The notes under the pieces were generated by a model. The model had not been told where the DNA came from and searched no databases. It saw only the letters and a program-made list of their open reading frames with translations. From Agreia sp. PsM10 (GTDB lineage Bacteria > Actinomycetota > Actinomycetes > Actinomycetales > Microbacteriaceae), in the NCBI RefSeq assembly GCF_030433855.1, contig NZ_JARUXC010000002.1, positions 124,001 through 188,000 of the forward strand: a stretch of 64,000 bases of DNA, given 5' to 3'. Shown here in pieces: positions 36,771-46,733 of the stretch (positions within the stretch are counted from its first letter, which is position 1; each line of letters opens with the position of its first letter). Made by a program: the position numbers and the translations under genes.

Positions 36771-39113
36771 ATGGCGGACGGAACAAAGGGCCGGCGACGG
36801 CAGTGGGGGTCGGAGAGGCGCAGCGAACCGCTGTCGATCGTCCACCCGAAGCCGAGCGCTCGCAAGGTCACCCTCGGGCGCCTCGCCATCGTGGCCACGA
36901 TCGGATTCTGGCTGATCTACGTCATCACCACGGTGCTCCGCGAGCTCGTCAACAATCCGGGTGCCGGCTTCCGCTTCACGGTCGAAGCGGTCAGCTACCT
37001 GATCGTCGTCACGATCCTCACGTTCTCCGCGCTGATGTATCTGCTCGCCAGGCAGGGAGCCCTCTACCGGTTCCGCAGTCACGTGCGGGTTCCACGCGGA
37101 GAGCTCGACCGTCACTTCGCCGAGTACTCCGACGGCATCACGGTTCTGGTTCCCAGTTACGCGGAGGAGACCCTCGTGGTGCGGGCCACCCTGTGGTCGG
37201 CCGCCCTGCAGGAGTTCCCCGACCTGCGCATCGTGCTCCTCCTCGACGACCCGCCCTTCCCCAGCGATCCCGAGAAGGCCGAGACGCTCGAGGCGACCCG
37301 CGCGCTCGCCGCCCAGATCGAGGGCGCTCTGAGAGTTCCGGGCGAGCGATTCCGCCGCTCGGTCGCGTCGATGACGGCGCGTTTCGCCACCGACGACACG
37401 GTGCTGCGCGACGACGTCGAGGCGCTGGTCGACGACTACGTGGCGGCGGCGGAATGGCTCGAGGCCATGGCCGATACCGAACAGGTCGGCGATCACGTCG
37501 ACGAGTTCTTCGTCGACCAGGTCGTCATGGGACTGGCTCGCGAGCTCCGGCTGACCATCGTGGCCCTGGGCGGCGCACTCGACCAGGACTCGTACCCGGA
37601 TGCGGACCGCCTCATCACGCTTGCTCTGCGGCTCTCCCGCATCTTCACCGCGAAGCTCGACTACTTCGAGCGCAAGAAGTTCGCGTCGCTCTCGCACGAG
37701 GCCAACAAGGCGATGAACCTCAACTCCTACATCGGCCTCATGGGCGGCGCGTGGGCGGCGGAGGAGACCGCGGACGGCGTCGTTCTCCGGCCGGCCGACG
37801 ACGAGGCCTCGGCCGATCTGGTCATCCCCGAGACGACGTATCTGCTGACCCTCGACGCCGACTCGCTGCTGCTGCGCGACTACTGCGTTCGACTCGTCTA
37901 TCTGCTCGAGCAGCCCGAGAACGCACGCGTGGCCGTGACCCAGACGCCCTACTCCGCGTTCCGTGGCGCCCCGACGCGCATCGAGCGCGTCGCCGGCGCG
38001 ACCACGGACCTGCAGCACATCCTGCATCAGGGCATGACCTACTACAACGCCACGTTCTGGGTGGGCGCGAACGCGGTCATCCGCAAGCGCGCCCTCGAGG
38101 ACATCGTCGAGGTCGAGGTCGTCGCCGGCTTCGAGGTCAAGACGTACATCCAGGACCGCACGGTCATCGAGGACACCGAGTCGAGCATCGACCTCGGCAC
38201 GCACGGCTGGACGCTGGTGAACTACCCCGAGCGCCTCAGCTACAGCGCCACCCCGCCCGACTTCGGCTCGCTCATCGTGCAGCGACGACGCTGGGCCAAC
38301 GGCGGACTGCTCATTCTCCCGAAGTTCTGGGATCAGCTCAGGGAGCGCCGCTTCAATCGCGACCGCGTGCTGCTCAGTGAGGTCCTGCTGAGAACCAACT
38401 ACATGGCCTCGATCGCCTGGGCGAGCTTCGGTCTGCTGTTCCTGCTGGCGTACCCCTACGACAGTCGGCTCCTCAGCCCCTTCGTCTTCCTCGCCGCCCT
38501 GCCGTACTTCATCGCCATGGGAAGCGACCTGCGCACCGCGGGACATCGCTTCAGCGACATCTTCCGCATCTACGGCTTCAACCTCGTGCTGCTGCCGGTC
38601 AACCTCGCGGGCGTCTTCAAGTCGTTCCAGCAGATGATCACGGGCGAGAAGATCCCGTTCGTACGTACGCCGAAGGTCAAGAACCGCACGGCCGCCCCCG
38701 CGCTCTACGTGCTCACGCCCTACCTCATCGTGCTGTTCTCCCTCTTCACGCTGTACCGCGACATCGTTCTGCAGAACTGGGGCAACGCCCTGTTCGCCGC
38801 TTTCAACGCCGTGATGGCCGCCGGCGCGATCCGCGCCTACATCGGCATCTGGAACTCCGTGGTCGATGTCTGGCTCGGATTCCTGAACTTCCTCTACGTC
38901 GACCGCAGGGCGAAGAAGCAGCCCGAGCGTTCGCTCGTCGACCCGGATGCTCCGGTCGACTGGCAGACGATCCTGTATCACGGCGACCGGCGACTGGGCC
39001 GCGATCTCCGGCAGTCGAAGGACCGTCGTCGTCGTATCGGGATTCGCAGCACCTCGCCCCGCAGTCGGGTGAATGCCGGAGGGGCAATCTCCGGGAACGA
39101 CCGCTCCGAATAG
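36771..39113 (+). CDS. Processive family 2 glycosyltransferase (cellulose/hyaluronan synthase-like)
   Basis: A 780-residue membrane enzyme likely to polymerise and export a polysaccharide. Two helices lie at about residues 30-90. The GT-A catalytic domain contains ITVLVPSYAEE near 123, LDADSLLL near 361 (DxD-type), an IQDRTVIEDTES block near 462 and the processivity motif QRRRWANGG near 504. About five C-terminal helices (residues 540-700) form the channel. No PilZ domain is visible. GGGGAG lies 6 nt upstream of the ATG. The SGNH gene follows after 6 nt. Confidence 0.88.
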   Translation: MADGTKGRRRQWGSERRSEPLSIVHPKPSARKVTLGRLAIVATIGFWLIYVITTVLRELVNNPGAGFRFTVEAVSYLIVVTILTFSALMYLLARQGALYRFRSHVRVPRGELDRHFAEYSDGITVLVPSYAEETLVVRATLWSAALQEFPDLRIVLLLDDPPFPSDPEKAETLEATRALAAQIEGALRVPGERFRRSVASMTARFATDDTVLRDDVEALVDDYVAAAEWLEAMADTEQVGDHVDEFFVDQVVMGLARELRLTIVALGGALDQDSYPDADRLITLALRLSRIFTAKLDYFERKKFASLSHEANKAMNLNSYIGLMGGAWAAEETADGVVLRPADDEASADLVIPETTYLLTLDADSLLLRDYCVRLVYLLEQPENARVAVTQTPYSAFRGAPTRIERVAGATTDLQHILHQGMTYYNATFWVGANAVIRKRALEDIVEVEVVAGFEVKTYIQDRTVIEDTESSIDLGTHGWTLVNYPERLSYSATPPDFGSLIVQRRRWANGGLLILPKFWDQLRERRFNRDRVLLSEVLLRTNYMASIAWASFGLLFLLAYPYDSRLLSPFVFLAALPYFIAMGSDLRTAGHRFSDIFRIYGFNLVLLPVNLAGVFKSFQQMITGEKIPFVRTPKVKNRTAAPALYVLTPYLIVLFSLFTLYRDIVLQNWGNALFAAFNAVMAAGAIRAYIGIWNSVVDVWLGFLNFLYVDRRAKKQPERSLVDPDAPVDWQTILYHGDRRLGRDLRQSKDRRRRIGIRSTSPRSRVNAGGAISGNDRSE

Positions 39114-39119
39114 ACGAAC

Positions 39120-39818
39120 ATGACATCACGGCGACCGGCGATACTCATCGGCGTGCTCGCCGTGCTCGCGGTCGTGGTCGGAGGGGGAATCGTGTTCGGA
39201 TCCCGTGGCTCGGAGTCGCCGGCGGAGTCGAGTACCGGCAACGTCGCGCCGGGCGGACCCGTGGTCGCCTTCTACGGCGACTCCTACACGCTGGGTACCG
39301 GGGCGAGCGATCCGAGCAAGCGGTGGTCGACGGTGATCAGCGCCGATCGCGGCTGGAACGAGGTCAATCCCAGCGTCAACGGCCTCGGTTTCGTCAACAA
39401 CCGTGACCTCCTGCCGCCGGACGGCGATCTCGTCGACCTCGTCATCGCATCCGACCCCGACATCGTCTTCGTCACCATGGGGCTGAACGACAATTTCTCG
39501 ATGCCCGCCCGGTCCGACGAGGTGCACGCGGCCATCGTCGCCGACTTCACCGCCCTTCGTGCGGTGCTGCCGGACGCGCGCATCATCGTGGTCGAGCCCT
39601 TCTGGTACACGGACGAGCGCCCGCAGAGCCTCGAGACCATCAGCGCGTGGGTCGCAGACGAGGCGCGCGCCATCGGAGCCGATCGAATCGACGGGGCATC
39701 GCACTGGATCGAAGGGCATCCCGAATGGATGGCCGCCGACGGCCTGCACCCCGATGACGAGGGATACGCCGAGATGGCGCGGCGGATGTCGGACGAACTC
39801 GATCGACTCGGGCTGTAG
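39120..39818 (+). CDS. SGNH/GDSL-family hydrolase, membrane-anchored or secreted
   Basis: A 232-residue esterase. The N-terminal helix (ILIGVLAVLAVVVGGGIVF) is a signal anchor. The catalytic pattern is complete: VVAFYGDSYTLGTGAS (Ser, block I) near 51, a glycine block near 80, VTMGLNDNFS (Asn, block III) near 120 and DGLHPDDEGYAEM (Asp and His, block V) near 210. Members deacetylate or de-esterify carbohydrates. Its position 6 nt after the GT2 synthase suggests that it modifies that product. Confidence 0.88.
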   Translation: MTSRRPAILIGVLAVLAVVVGGGIVFGSRGSESPAESSTGNVAPGGPVVAFYGDSYTLGTGASDPSKRWSTVISADRGWNEVNPSVNGLGFVNNRDLLPPDGDLVDLVIASDPDIVFVTMGLNDNFSMPARSDEVHAAIVADFTALRAVLPDARIIVVEPFWYTDERPQSLETISAWVADEARAIGADRIDGASHWIEGHPEWMAADGLHPDDEGYAEMARRMSDELDRLGL

Positions 39819-39924
39819 TGATCGGTTCGCCCCAGCGAATCCGTGCCAGAGCGAGTAGTGTGAAGGCATCGCGCGCCTCTGGGGGGAGTCGTCCCGCGCG
39901 AGTGCGTCAACTCAGGGGGAGAAC

Positions 39925-40530
39925 GTGAAAACGCAATCGACTGCGCGACCGTGTCGCGTCGGCATCGTCGATGACCACGAGCTTCTGCTCGACGGGCTGA
40001 CCATGTACATGCGCAGCAACGCCCCCGACCTCGACATCGTCATCAGCGCAACGGGATGGTTCGAACTCATCCGGCATCCCGCCTTCGCCCCCGACGTCGT
40101 GGTCATGGACCTGCAGCTGCAGGAGCCGATCTCGATCGAGACGCGGGTGAGAACGTGTCTGGCCGCCGGTGCGCTCGTGGTGGTCGTCAGCGCCCTCGAG
40201 ACCGACGAGATCCGCGAGCGGTCGCTGGCGGCCGGGGCCTCCGCCTTCGTGCCCAAGTCCTCTCCCGCCGACGCGGTCGTCGACGCCGTCCGGTCGGCGT
40301 GGTCCAGCGCGCAGGAGGCGGGCGCCTTCGTCGACGCAGAGCTCGAGACCCTGCGGCTGTACGCCGACGGGCTGAGCCCGGTCGACATCGGACTGCAGCT
40401 CGGCCTCTCGTTCGAGGTCGTCAAGGGTCACCTCTCCCGCATCCGCGATCACTATGCGGCCTCCGGCCGACCCACCCACTCGAAACAGGACCTGATCCGC
40501 AGAGCGGCCGAAGACGGGCTCGTGTCCTGA
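39925..40530 (+). CDS. NarL-type response regulator
   Basis: A 201-residue two-component regulator. The receiver has the acidic pair in GIVDDHELLLDGL, the phosphoacceptor Asp in DVVVMDLQLQEP near residue 55 and the conserved Lys in SAFVPKSSP. The helix-turn-helix domain at 135-190 (LYADGLSPVDIGLQLGLSF) is an unusual variant of the LuxR type. GGGGGAG precedes the GTG. It ends in overlap with the kinase gene, so they are a pair. Confidence 0.87.
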   Translation: MKTQSTARPCRVGIVDDHELLLDGLTMYMRSNAPDLDIVISATGWFELIRHPAFAPDVVVMDLQLQEPISIETRVRTCLAAGALVVVVSALETDEIRERSLAAGASAFVPKSSPADAVVDAVRSAWSSAQEAGAFVDAELETLRLYADGLSPVDIGLQLGLSFEVVKGHLSRIRDHYAASGRPTHSKQDLIRRAAEDGLVS

Positions 40531-41744
40531 CCGGTCTCCTGCTCGGCACCGATGCCGAAGGCGTCTTCACGTCTCGGGCTCTCACCCGTGCCGCCGTGTG
40601 GCTGTCCTTGATCCTGCTCGCCGCGGTCGCGATCATCGTCGGCGTGCTGGCCTCCTTCCACCCGCAGACGGGTGGCGACGCCGATCCGTGGCGCGCGGCG
40701 GTCCCCATCGCATCCCTCGCGGTGATGGGCGGCGGCGCCTACGCTCTGCAACGCCTGCATGGTCGGGTCGAGACGGTCATCGGGCTCATGGTCGTGTGCG
40801 CGGCGGCGTTCGCCTACGCACTGAGCGTCGAGCCCCTGCTCACCCCGGGTCAGAAGTCCGACAGCATCGTGCTCAGCCTGCCCGTGGTGGCCGCGACGGT
40901 CTCGGGGGTCGGCCGTCGCTCGCTGACATCGTGCCTGGTCGTCTGCGGACTCGGCTATGCCTCGGCCTCGAGCGCCGCGCTTCTCGGAGCCCACCTCGGG
41001 GGGCGGGAGGTCGTGCTCGACTTCACGGCGTTCGGCTCCTTCATCGCGATCTCGCTGCTGCTCGTCGTGCTCTGGGTCGCCCGCCGGGGAGCCGTGCAGC
41101 AGGCTCCCGCCCTCGACCGGGCGGCGAAGACGCAGCAGAGCATCGTCGAGGAGGCGCGGCTGCTCGGTCACGCCTCGAGCCTGTTGCACGACACGGTTCT
41201 CGGCGATCTGCACGCCCTCGCGATGCTGGCCCCCGGCACCATCCCCGACAGTCATCTCGCTGTGATCCGCCGCGACCTCGAACTGCTCGAACGCAGTGAC
41301 GACCTCATGCGCACCCCGGGCACGATCGCCATCCCGGGGTTGATCGAGTCGACCAGCGAGAGCAGGCTGGCCCACGTGCTCGACCGGGTGGGTGCGCTGG
41401 GCCTGCGGGTGATCGTGTCCGGCGACGCCGCCGAGCTGACGGCACTCGACCCGATCGCGGAGGAGGCGCTCGTCGGGGCCGTCGAGCAGTGTCTCGTCAA
41501 CGTGATCCTTCATGCGGGGGTGTCGATCGCTGAGCTCGCCATCGCGGTGTCCGGCGACGAGGTCACCGCGATGGTCGCCGACTCGGGGCGCGGCTTCGTC
41601 TCGTCGTCGACGCCGGCCGACCGTCTCGGCCTGCGCATCTCGGTGTACGACCGGATGCTCGGGGTCGGGGGATCGGCGACGGTCTGGTCGCGACCCGGCG
41701 CGGGCACCTCGGTGCTCCTCACCGTTCCGAAGCCCGGCGCATGA
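40527..41744 (+). CDS. HDT-type membrane sensor histidine kinase
   Basis: A protein of about 405 residues with six hydrophobic helices (residues 25-185), a dimerisation segment ASSLLHDTVLGDLHALAML with the phosphoacceptor His, and an ATPase domain with VEQCLVNVILHAG as N-box and VADSGRGFVSSS as G1. This is the NarL-associated HisKA_3 type. The start is unclear: a CTG at 40527 would overlap the regulator stop and align with the MTG start of the next gene; the first GTG is at 40596. It is presumably the partner of the upstream regulator. Confidence 0.8.
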   Translation: MTGLLLGTDAEGVFTSRALTRAAVWLSLILLAAVAIIVGVLASFHPQTGGDADPWRAAVPIASLAVMGGGAYALQRLHGRVETVIGLMVVCAAAFAYALSVEPLLTPGQKSDSIVLSLPVVAATVSGVGRRSLTSCLVVCGLGYASASSAALLGAHLGGREVVLDFTAFGSFIAISLLLVVLWVARRGAVQQAPALDRAAKTQQSIVEEARLLGHASSLLHDTVLGDLHALAMLAPGTIPDSHLAVIRRDLELLERSDDLMRTPGTIAIPGLIESTSESRLAHVLDRVGALGLRVIVSGDAAELTALDPIAEEALVGAVEQCLVNVILHAGVSIAELAIAVSGDEVTAMVADSGRGFVSSSTPADRLGLRISVYDRMLGVGGSATVWSRPGAGTSVLLTVPKPGA

Positions 41745-42892
41745 CGGGCGCGGCGCAGCCGACCGCGGCCGAGCTCGATCCGGTCTCCAGAGTGACGGCC
41801 CGCATGTTCGTGATCGCCGTGGGCGTCGTGAGCGTGGCCCTGTCGATCGCGCTCTCGCTCACTCAGTCGGGGCGCGACCAGATCTCTCTTCCCGTCGTGG
41901 CGGCCGCGGCGCAACTGGTGCTCGCGGCGTCGTACGTGTACTTCATCAGAGCGGCCGACCCGTTCGGCCCTCTCGTCTCCCTCGGGCGTTTTCAGATCTT
42001 CCTGGGCGGGGTGATGCTCGCGAGCGTGCTCAACGCGCTGAGCCAGTTCGGCTCGAACGCGCTCATCAGAGACGACTGGGGTGGCGTGTGCCTCGGTCTC
42101 GCCTTGATCCTCGGTGCGCCGTACCGCCGATCCGCCGAGATCGTGTGGTTCACCCTCCAGGCCGTCGGAGTGACCTTCGCCCTGGCGATCGTGCAGAACC
42201 TGAGCTCGACCACCACGGTCACCCTCAGCATCCTGGCCCTCACCGCCGCGACGCCCTCGATCGCCATCGGCCTCGGCTCGGCCGCCTACGCACGCAGCCT
42301 CATCGGCAGCCTCGAGCAGTCGAGGCGCGACGCCGACGCGGAGCGTACGCAGCATGTCGGCGCCGTGCTCACGCGCCTCGCCGAGACGGATGCGATGGGC
42401 GAGCTCGGATCGCTGCGACGAGACGTGGTGCCGTTCCTCACCCGATTGGAGCGGACGGGGTCGATGGGGCCCGACGACGCCGTGAGGGCGGCAGAACTGG
42501 CGTCGGTGCTCCGCAGGGCGATCGTCGAGCGGATCTCGCAGGGCACTCTGGCCGACGCGGTCGAGAGCTACAGCGACGACGACCGGGTGGCCGCGCACCT
42601 CGACGATCGCCAGACCGCGGCCCTGCGCGCGCTCATTCGCGAGATCGTCGAGCAGATCGGCGCATCGGCCAGGCCGTCGCTCGTTCTCGAGCGACGAGAG
42701 ACGGATGCCTGGGGCTCGGTCGCGTTCGCGGCCCGGCCGGGTGCACTGCCGCCGCCCTCCCTGACGCCGTTCGTGCGCATGGTGCGTCTCGTCTTCGACC
42801 AGGTCGAGGTCATCGCCGTCGACGGCGGCCTCGCCGTGACCTTCCGCTTCGACTCGTCGGGCGGTCGGGCGGCCGTATCATGGGAGATGTGA
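41741..42892 (+). CDS. Kinase-like membrane protein lacking catalytic motifs
   Basis: A 383-residue protein with a similar layout to the preceding kinase: six to seven helices in residues 20-185, then a helical segment and a C-terminal soluble part. It lacks the HDT motif and the ATP-binding N- and G-boxes. It starts in an ATGA overlap with the kinase and its stop overlaps the mqo start region. It may be a degenerate paralogue that modulates the kinase. No other family was recognised. Confidence 0.65.
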   Translation: MTGAAQPTAAELDPVSRVTARMFVIAVGVVSVALSIALSLTQSGRDQISLPVVAAAAQLVLAASYVYFIRAADPFGPLVSLGRFQIFLGGVMLASVLNALSQFGSNALIRDDWGGVCLGLALILGAPYRRSAEIVWFTLQAVGVTFALAIVQNLSSTTTVTLSILALTAATPSIAIGLGSAAYARSLIGSLEQSRRDADAERTQHVGAVLTRLAETDAMGELGSLRRDVVPFLTRLERTGSMGPDDAVRAAELASVLRRAIVERISQGTLADAVESYSDDDRVAAHLDDRQTAALRALIREIVEQIGASARPSLVLERRETDAWGSVAFAARPGALPPPSLTPFVRMVRLVFDQVEVIAVDGGLAVTFRFDSSGGRAAVSWEM

Positions 42893-44370
42893 GCGCAGCA
42901 GGCAAACCCGTAGACGTCGTTCTGATCGGTGGCGGCATCATGAGCGCCACGCTCGGCACATTCCTCTCCATCCTCCAGCCCGACTGGTCGATCAGGATCT
43001 TCGAACGGCTGGGCGATGTCGCGGGTGAGAGCTCCAACCCGTGGAACAACGCGGGAACGGGCCATGCGGCGCTCTGCGAGCTGAATTACATGCCCGAACT
43101 GCCCGACGGAACCGTCGAGGCGTCGAAGGCCGTCGCGATCAACGAGCAGTTCCAGGTGAGCCGGCAGTTCTGGTCGTACCTGGTCGAGAAGGGCGACATC
43201 CCAGACCCGTCGACCTTCATCAACTCGACGCCGCACATGACGTTCGTGCGGGGCGAGAAGAACGTCGAGTACCTGCGCAAGCGCTACGAAGTGCTTCGAG
43301 ACGAGCCGCTATTCGAGGGCATCGAGTACACCGAAGACCCGGCCGTCATCTACACGTGGGCGCCGACTCTGATGCGTCGCCGCAAGAAAAACGAGCTCGT
43401 CGCGGCGACCCGCATCACCGCGGGCACCGATGTCGACTTCGGCTCCCTGTCGCGGCACCTCTTCGATTTCCTCACCAGCCGGGGAGCGAGCCTCAAGACC
43501 GAGCACTCGGTGTCGAACCTGAGGCGCCAGAAAGACGGAACGTGGAACGTCTCCGTCAAGGAGCTGGTCGGGTCGACCCCCACCACCGTCAACGCCCGTT
43601 TCGTCTTCGTCGGGGCCGGCGGCGGCGCCCTGCATCTGCTCCAGAAGTCCGGCATCCCCGAGATCCGCGGTTTCGGCGGCTTCCCGATCAGCGGCCAGTT
43701 CTACCGCACCGACAACCCGGCCGTCGTCGCCGAGCACCGGGCGAAGGTCTACGGCAAGGCCGCCGTCGGAGCGCCGCCGATGAGCGTTCCCCACCTCGAC
43801 ACCCGCGTGGTCGACGGAGAACCGTCTCTGCTCTTCGGACCGTACGCCGGGTTCAGCCCCAAGTTCCTCAAGAAGGGGTCCTGGCTCGACCTGCCCGGAT
43901 CGATCCGGGCGCACAACCTCGGCCCGATGCTGGCCGTGGCGCGCGACAATCTCGATCTGATGAAGTATCTGATCGGCGAGCTGCTGGCGGGCAAGAAGAA
44001 GAAGTTCGCAGCGCTGCAGGAGTTCATGCCCACGGCCGACCCGAAGGACTGGTACCTCATCACGGCCGGACAGCGCGTGCAGGTCATGAAGAAGGACTCG
44101 GAGCGCGGGGGAGTGCTGCAGTTCGGAACAGAGGTCATCGCGTCTGCCGACGGGTCGATCGCCGGTCTCCTCGGCGCGTCGCCGGGGGCGTCCACAGCCG
44201 TGCCGATCATGCTCGATGTGCTCGAGCGGTGCTTCCCCGACGACTACCTCCGGTGGGTTCCGCAGATCCGCACGATGATCCCGTCGTTCGGAACCAGACT
44301 GACCGACTCGCCGGCGACGGCCCGAAAGGTGCTGTCGAGCACCGCCAAGGCACTGCACCTCGCATCCTGA
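42880..44370 (+). CDS. mqo: Malate:quinone oxidoreductase
   Basis: Membrane-associated flavoenzyme that oxidises malate to oxaloacetate with electrons to menaquinone. The 496-residue protein has the FAD-binding VVLIGGGIMSATLGTFL start, the family block NPWNNAGTGHAALCELNYMP near residue 55, and HNLGPMLAV with GASPGASTAVPIML at the C-terminus. The ATG at 42880 or the GTG at 42889 may be the start; the latter makes a GTGA overlap with the preceding gene. Its place inside a signalling cluster is odd. Confidence 0.94.
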   Translation: MGDVSAAGKPVDVVLIGGGIMSATLGTFLSILQPDWSIRIFERLGDVAGESSNPWNNAGTGHAALCELNYMPELPDGTVEASKAVAINEQFQVSRQFWSYLVEKGDIPDPSTFINSTPHMTFVRGEKNVEYLRKRYEVLRDEPLFEGIEYTEDPAVIYTWAPTLMRRRKKNELVAATRITAGTDVDFGSLSRHLFDFLTSRGASLKTEHSVSNLRRQKDGTWNVSVKELVGSTPTTVNARFVFVGAGGGALHLLQKSGIPEIRGFGGFPISGQFYRTDNPAVVAEHRAKVYGKAAVGAPPMSVPHLDTRVVDGEPSLLFGPYAGFSPKFLKKGSWLDLPGSIRAHNLGPMLAVARDNLDLMKYLIGELLAGKKKKFAALQEFMPTADPKDWYLITAGQRVQVMKKDSERGGVLQFGTEVIASADGSIAGLLGASPGASTAVPIMLDVLERCFPDDYLRWVPQIRTMIPSFGTRLTDSPATARKVLSSTAKALHLAS

Positions 44371-44405
44371 GGGGCAGGGCGCCGCGCCAAAGGGGACCCG
44401 GGCTC

Positions 44406-46733
44406 ATGGTCGATCGCTTCAGACTGTCGTTGTTCGACCGCATCTTCGTCGCGCCGTTCATCGTGCTCGCAGGGGTCGTGCTGGTCTACGCCGTCGTCGG
44501 GGTCATCGTGACCCCGCCCGACTCCTGGACCGTCGAGCTGGTCACGGTGCTCGGATGCATCATGTGCGCGCACCTGCGCATGCCGATCGGGCGCATCAGC
44601 GGACTCCCCATGCTGGGGGTCGCCGTGACGCTCCTCGCGATCTCGCGACCGGCATCCGAATACCTGCTCACCGTCGCGATCTGGGCGGTCGGGCTCATGA
44701 TCTCGCAGACGATCGTGCTGCGCAGCGTCGCCGTCGGCCTCTACGTGGTCGGTATCAGTGCCGTGAGCGGGGTGGCCTTCGTCGTCGTGCACAACGAGCT
44801 GACCCGTGCGGGAGTCTGGCAGCTCGTCAGCTACACGGTCGCCAGCCTGTGCTATTTCGGCATCGCGATACTGCTGGAGTTCATCCGCGCGCGAGGACGT
44901 TGGGGGCTCGACCAGCGATTCGGTCTGTCGGCGCTGAGCCCCATGCGCTTCTTCGGGGTGGTGCTCCTCGTGGCCGTCGTGTCGACGCTGATGAATGCCG
45001 TCGACAGCGCGGTCATCCCGTGGCTCGAACACGATCCGGATGCGCGACTCACCCCCGCGGTCATCCTCCTCGTCGCGACGCTGTTCCTCGTGATCGCGCA
45101 ACGCGTCCGCTTCCGCGCCGTGCACCGGCGGCTCAGCGGTGTGGTCACGGCGGCGGTCGAGCTGCCCTGGGCCACGGAGACGGGCCTGCGCAGGGCGCTC
45201 GAGGTGCGGGCGCAGATGGTGCTGCAGGCGGGCGAGACCGAGGTCAGGGACGAGCCGCCCGGCCCCGGTGAGATCGGCGCGCCGGTTCGCCTCGAGCCCG
45301 GCACCGACGAGTACATCGTCGCGTCGAGGCGGCTCGGCGCCCTTCCCCTCGGGCGCGAGGAGGAGCAGGCCCTGACCGCCCTGGCGCATATGGCGAGCGA
45401 GACGGCGCGCATCCAGCACGACGTCGACAGTCTCGAGCGCCGGGCGAACAGCGATCCCCTCACCGGACTGCCCAACTACGGCGCCTTCCAGGCCGCGCTG
45501 ATCGAGGCGAACGAGAACCGGTCGTACCACTCGGGCATCGCCGTGCTCTTCATCGACCTCGACAACTTCAAGAAGCTCAACGACTCGCGAGGCCACCACA
45601 CGGGCGACGAGCTGCTGAAGGCCGTGGCCGATCGTCTGCGCAGCTCGGTGGGAGGCCGCGACTTCGTCTCGCGCATCGGCGGCGACGAGTTCGTCGCGAT
45701 CCTCACGGAGCTGCAGACCGTGGCGCAGAGCAAGGAGCTCGCCGACGGCATCATCCATGACATCGGACGACCGCTGACCCTCGACGGCCAGGAGTTCCGG
45801 CCCGTCGTCAGCGCCGGCCTCGCCTTCTCGGGACACCGCGAGATCGATGCGCAGCTGCTCGTCGTCGACGCCGACCGCAGCATGCTGCAGGTCAAGCGCT
45901 CGAGGCGTCAGGGCGGACCGGCCGAGGGCAGCAGCGTGAGCATCGCGTCGCATCGCTCCACACGAACCAACGACATCGTCGCCCGCGCCATCACGGAGGA
46001 CAGGCTCACGCTCGCCTTCCAGCCCATCGTGAGCATCGACCAGGGCCGCATCTGGGCGTTCGAAGCCCTCGTGCGCTACATCGATCCCGAGCTCGGCCCC
46101 ATCTCGCCGTCGTCTCTCGTCGCCCGCGCCAAGAGCCTCGGCCTGATGGACGAGCTCACGAGGCAGATCATCGTGAAGGCCATGGATGCGGCGGAGAAGT
46201 TCCACGCCCTCGAGCCGAGCATCGCCTGCATGACCGTGAACCTCGAGCTGGGGCAGATCGGCGAGGAGCACCTCGGCCCGTTCATCCGCGAGGTCGCGAA
46301 GTCGCACCCGAACGTGTCGCTCTGCATCGAGCTGAACGAGCGGTCCCTGCGCTCGGTCACCGACGACCTGCGACGCGAGGCCGAGGTGATGCAGGATGCC
46401 GGCGTGATCATCGCCCTCGACGACTACGGGTCCGACGACTCGTCGGTGGGCGCGCTCGTGCGCTTCCCCATGGACATCCTGAAGATCGACAAGAGCCTCA
46501 TCGACGACCTCGGCGATGTGAGGCAGCGCGAGGTCATCAAGGCGCTGCAGGGGTTCGGCGACAACCTCGACTACACGATGATCGTCGAGGGCATCGAGAG
46601 CCCCGACATGGTCGACGTGATGGTCGCGCTGGGTGTGCGGAGCGCGCAGGGCTACTACTTCGGCCGGCCGCAGTCGTTCAGGCAGACGATGGACCGCATC
46701 CGATCTCACGGCACGACGGCGGTGATCTCGTGA
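44406..46733 (+). CDS. Membrane GGDEF-EAL protein (cyclic di-GMP synthase/phosphodiesterase)
   Basis: A 775-residue protein with about eight hydrophobic helices in the first 290 residues, a short degenerate sensor segment, then GGDEF and EAL domains. The synthase motif is intact (SRIGGDEFVAIL near residue 424), but the inhibitory RxxD site five residues before it reads GGRD. The EAL domain keeps its key residues: FEALVRY near 553, MTVNLEL, LCIELNE, ALDDYGSDDS, LKIDKSLI and VEGIES. It may therefore both make and degrade c-di-GMP. A degenerate receiver gene overlaps its end in GTGA. Confidence 0.92.
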   Translation: MVDRFRLSLFDRIFVAPFIVLAGVVLVYAVVGVIVTPPDSWTVELVTVLGCIMCAHLRMPIGRISGLPMLGVAVTLLAISRPASEYLLTVAIWAVGLMISQTIVLRSVAVGLYVVGISAVSGVAFVVVHNELTRAGVWQLVSYTVASLCYFGIAILLEFIRARGRWGLDQRFGLSALSPMRFFGVVLLVAVVSTLMNAVDSAVIPWLEHDPDARLTPAVILLVATLFLVIAQRVRFRAVHRRLSGVVTAAVELPWATETGLRRALEVRAQMVLQAGETEVRDEPPGPGEIGAPVRLEPGTDEYIVASRRLGALPLGREEEQALTALAHMASETARIQHDVDSLERRANSDPLTGLPNYGAFQAALIEANENRSYHSGIAVLFIDLDNFKKLNDSRGHHTGDELLKAVADRLRSSVGGRDFVSRIGGDEFVAILTELQTVAQSKELADGIIHDIGRPLTLDGQEFRPVVSAGLAFSGHREIDAQLLVVDADRSMLQVKRSRRQGGPAEGSSVSIASHRSTRTNDIVARAITEDRLTLAFQPIVSIDQGRIWAFEALVRYIDPELGPISPSSLVARAKSLGLMDELTRQIIVKAMDAAEKFHALEPSIACMTVNLELGQIGEEHLGPFIREVAKSHPNVSLCIELNERSLRSVTDDLRREAEVMQDAGVIIALDDYGSDDSSVGALVRFPMDILKIDKSLIDDLGDVRQREVIKALQGFGDNLDYTMIVEGIESPDMVDVMVALGVRSAQGYYFGRPQSFRQTMDRIRSHGTTAVIS

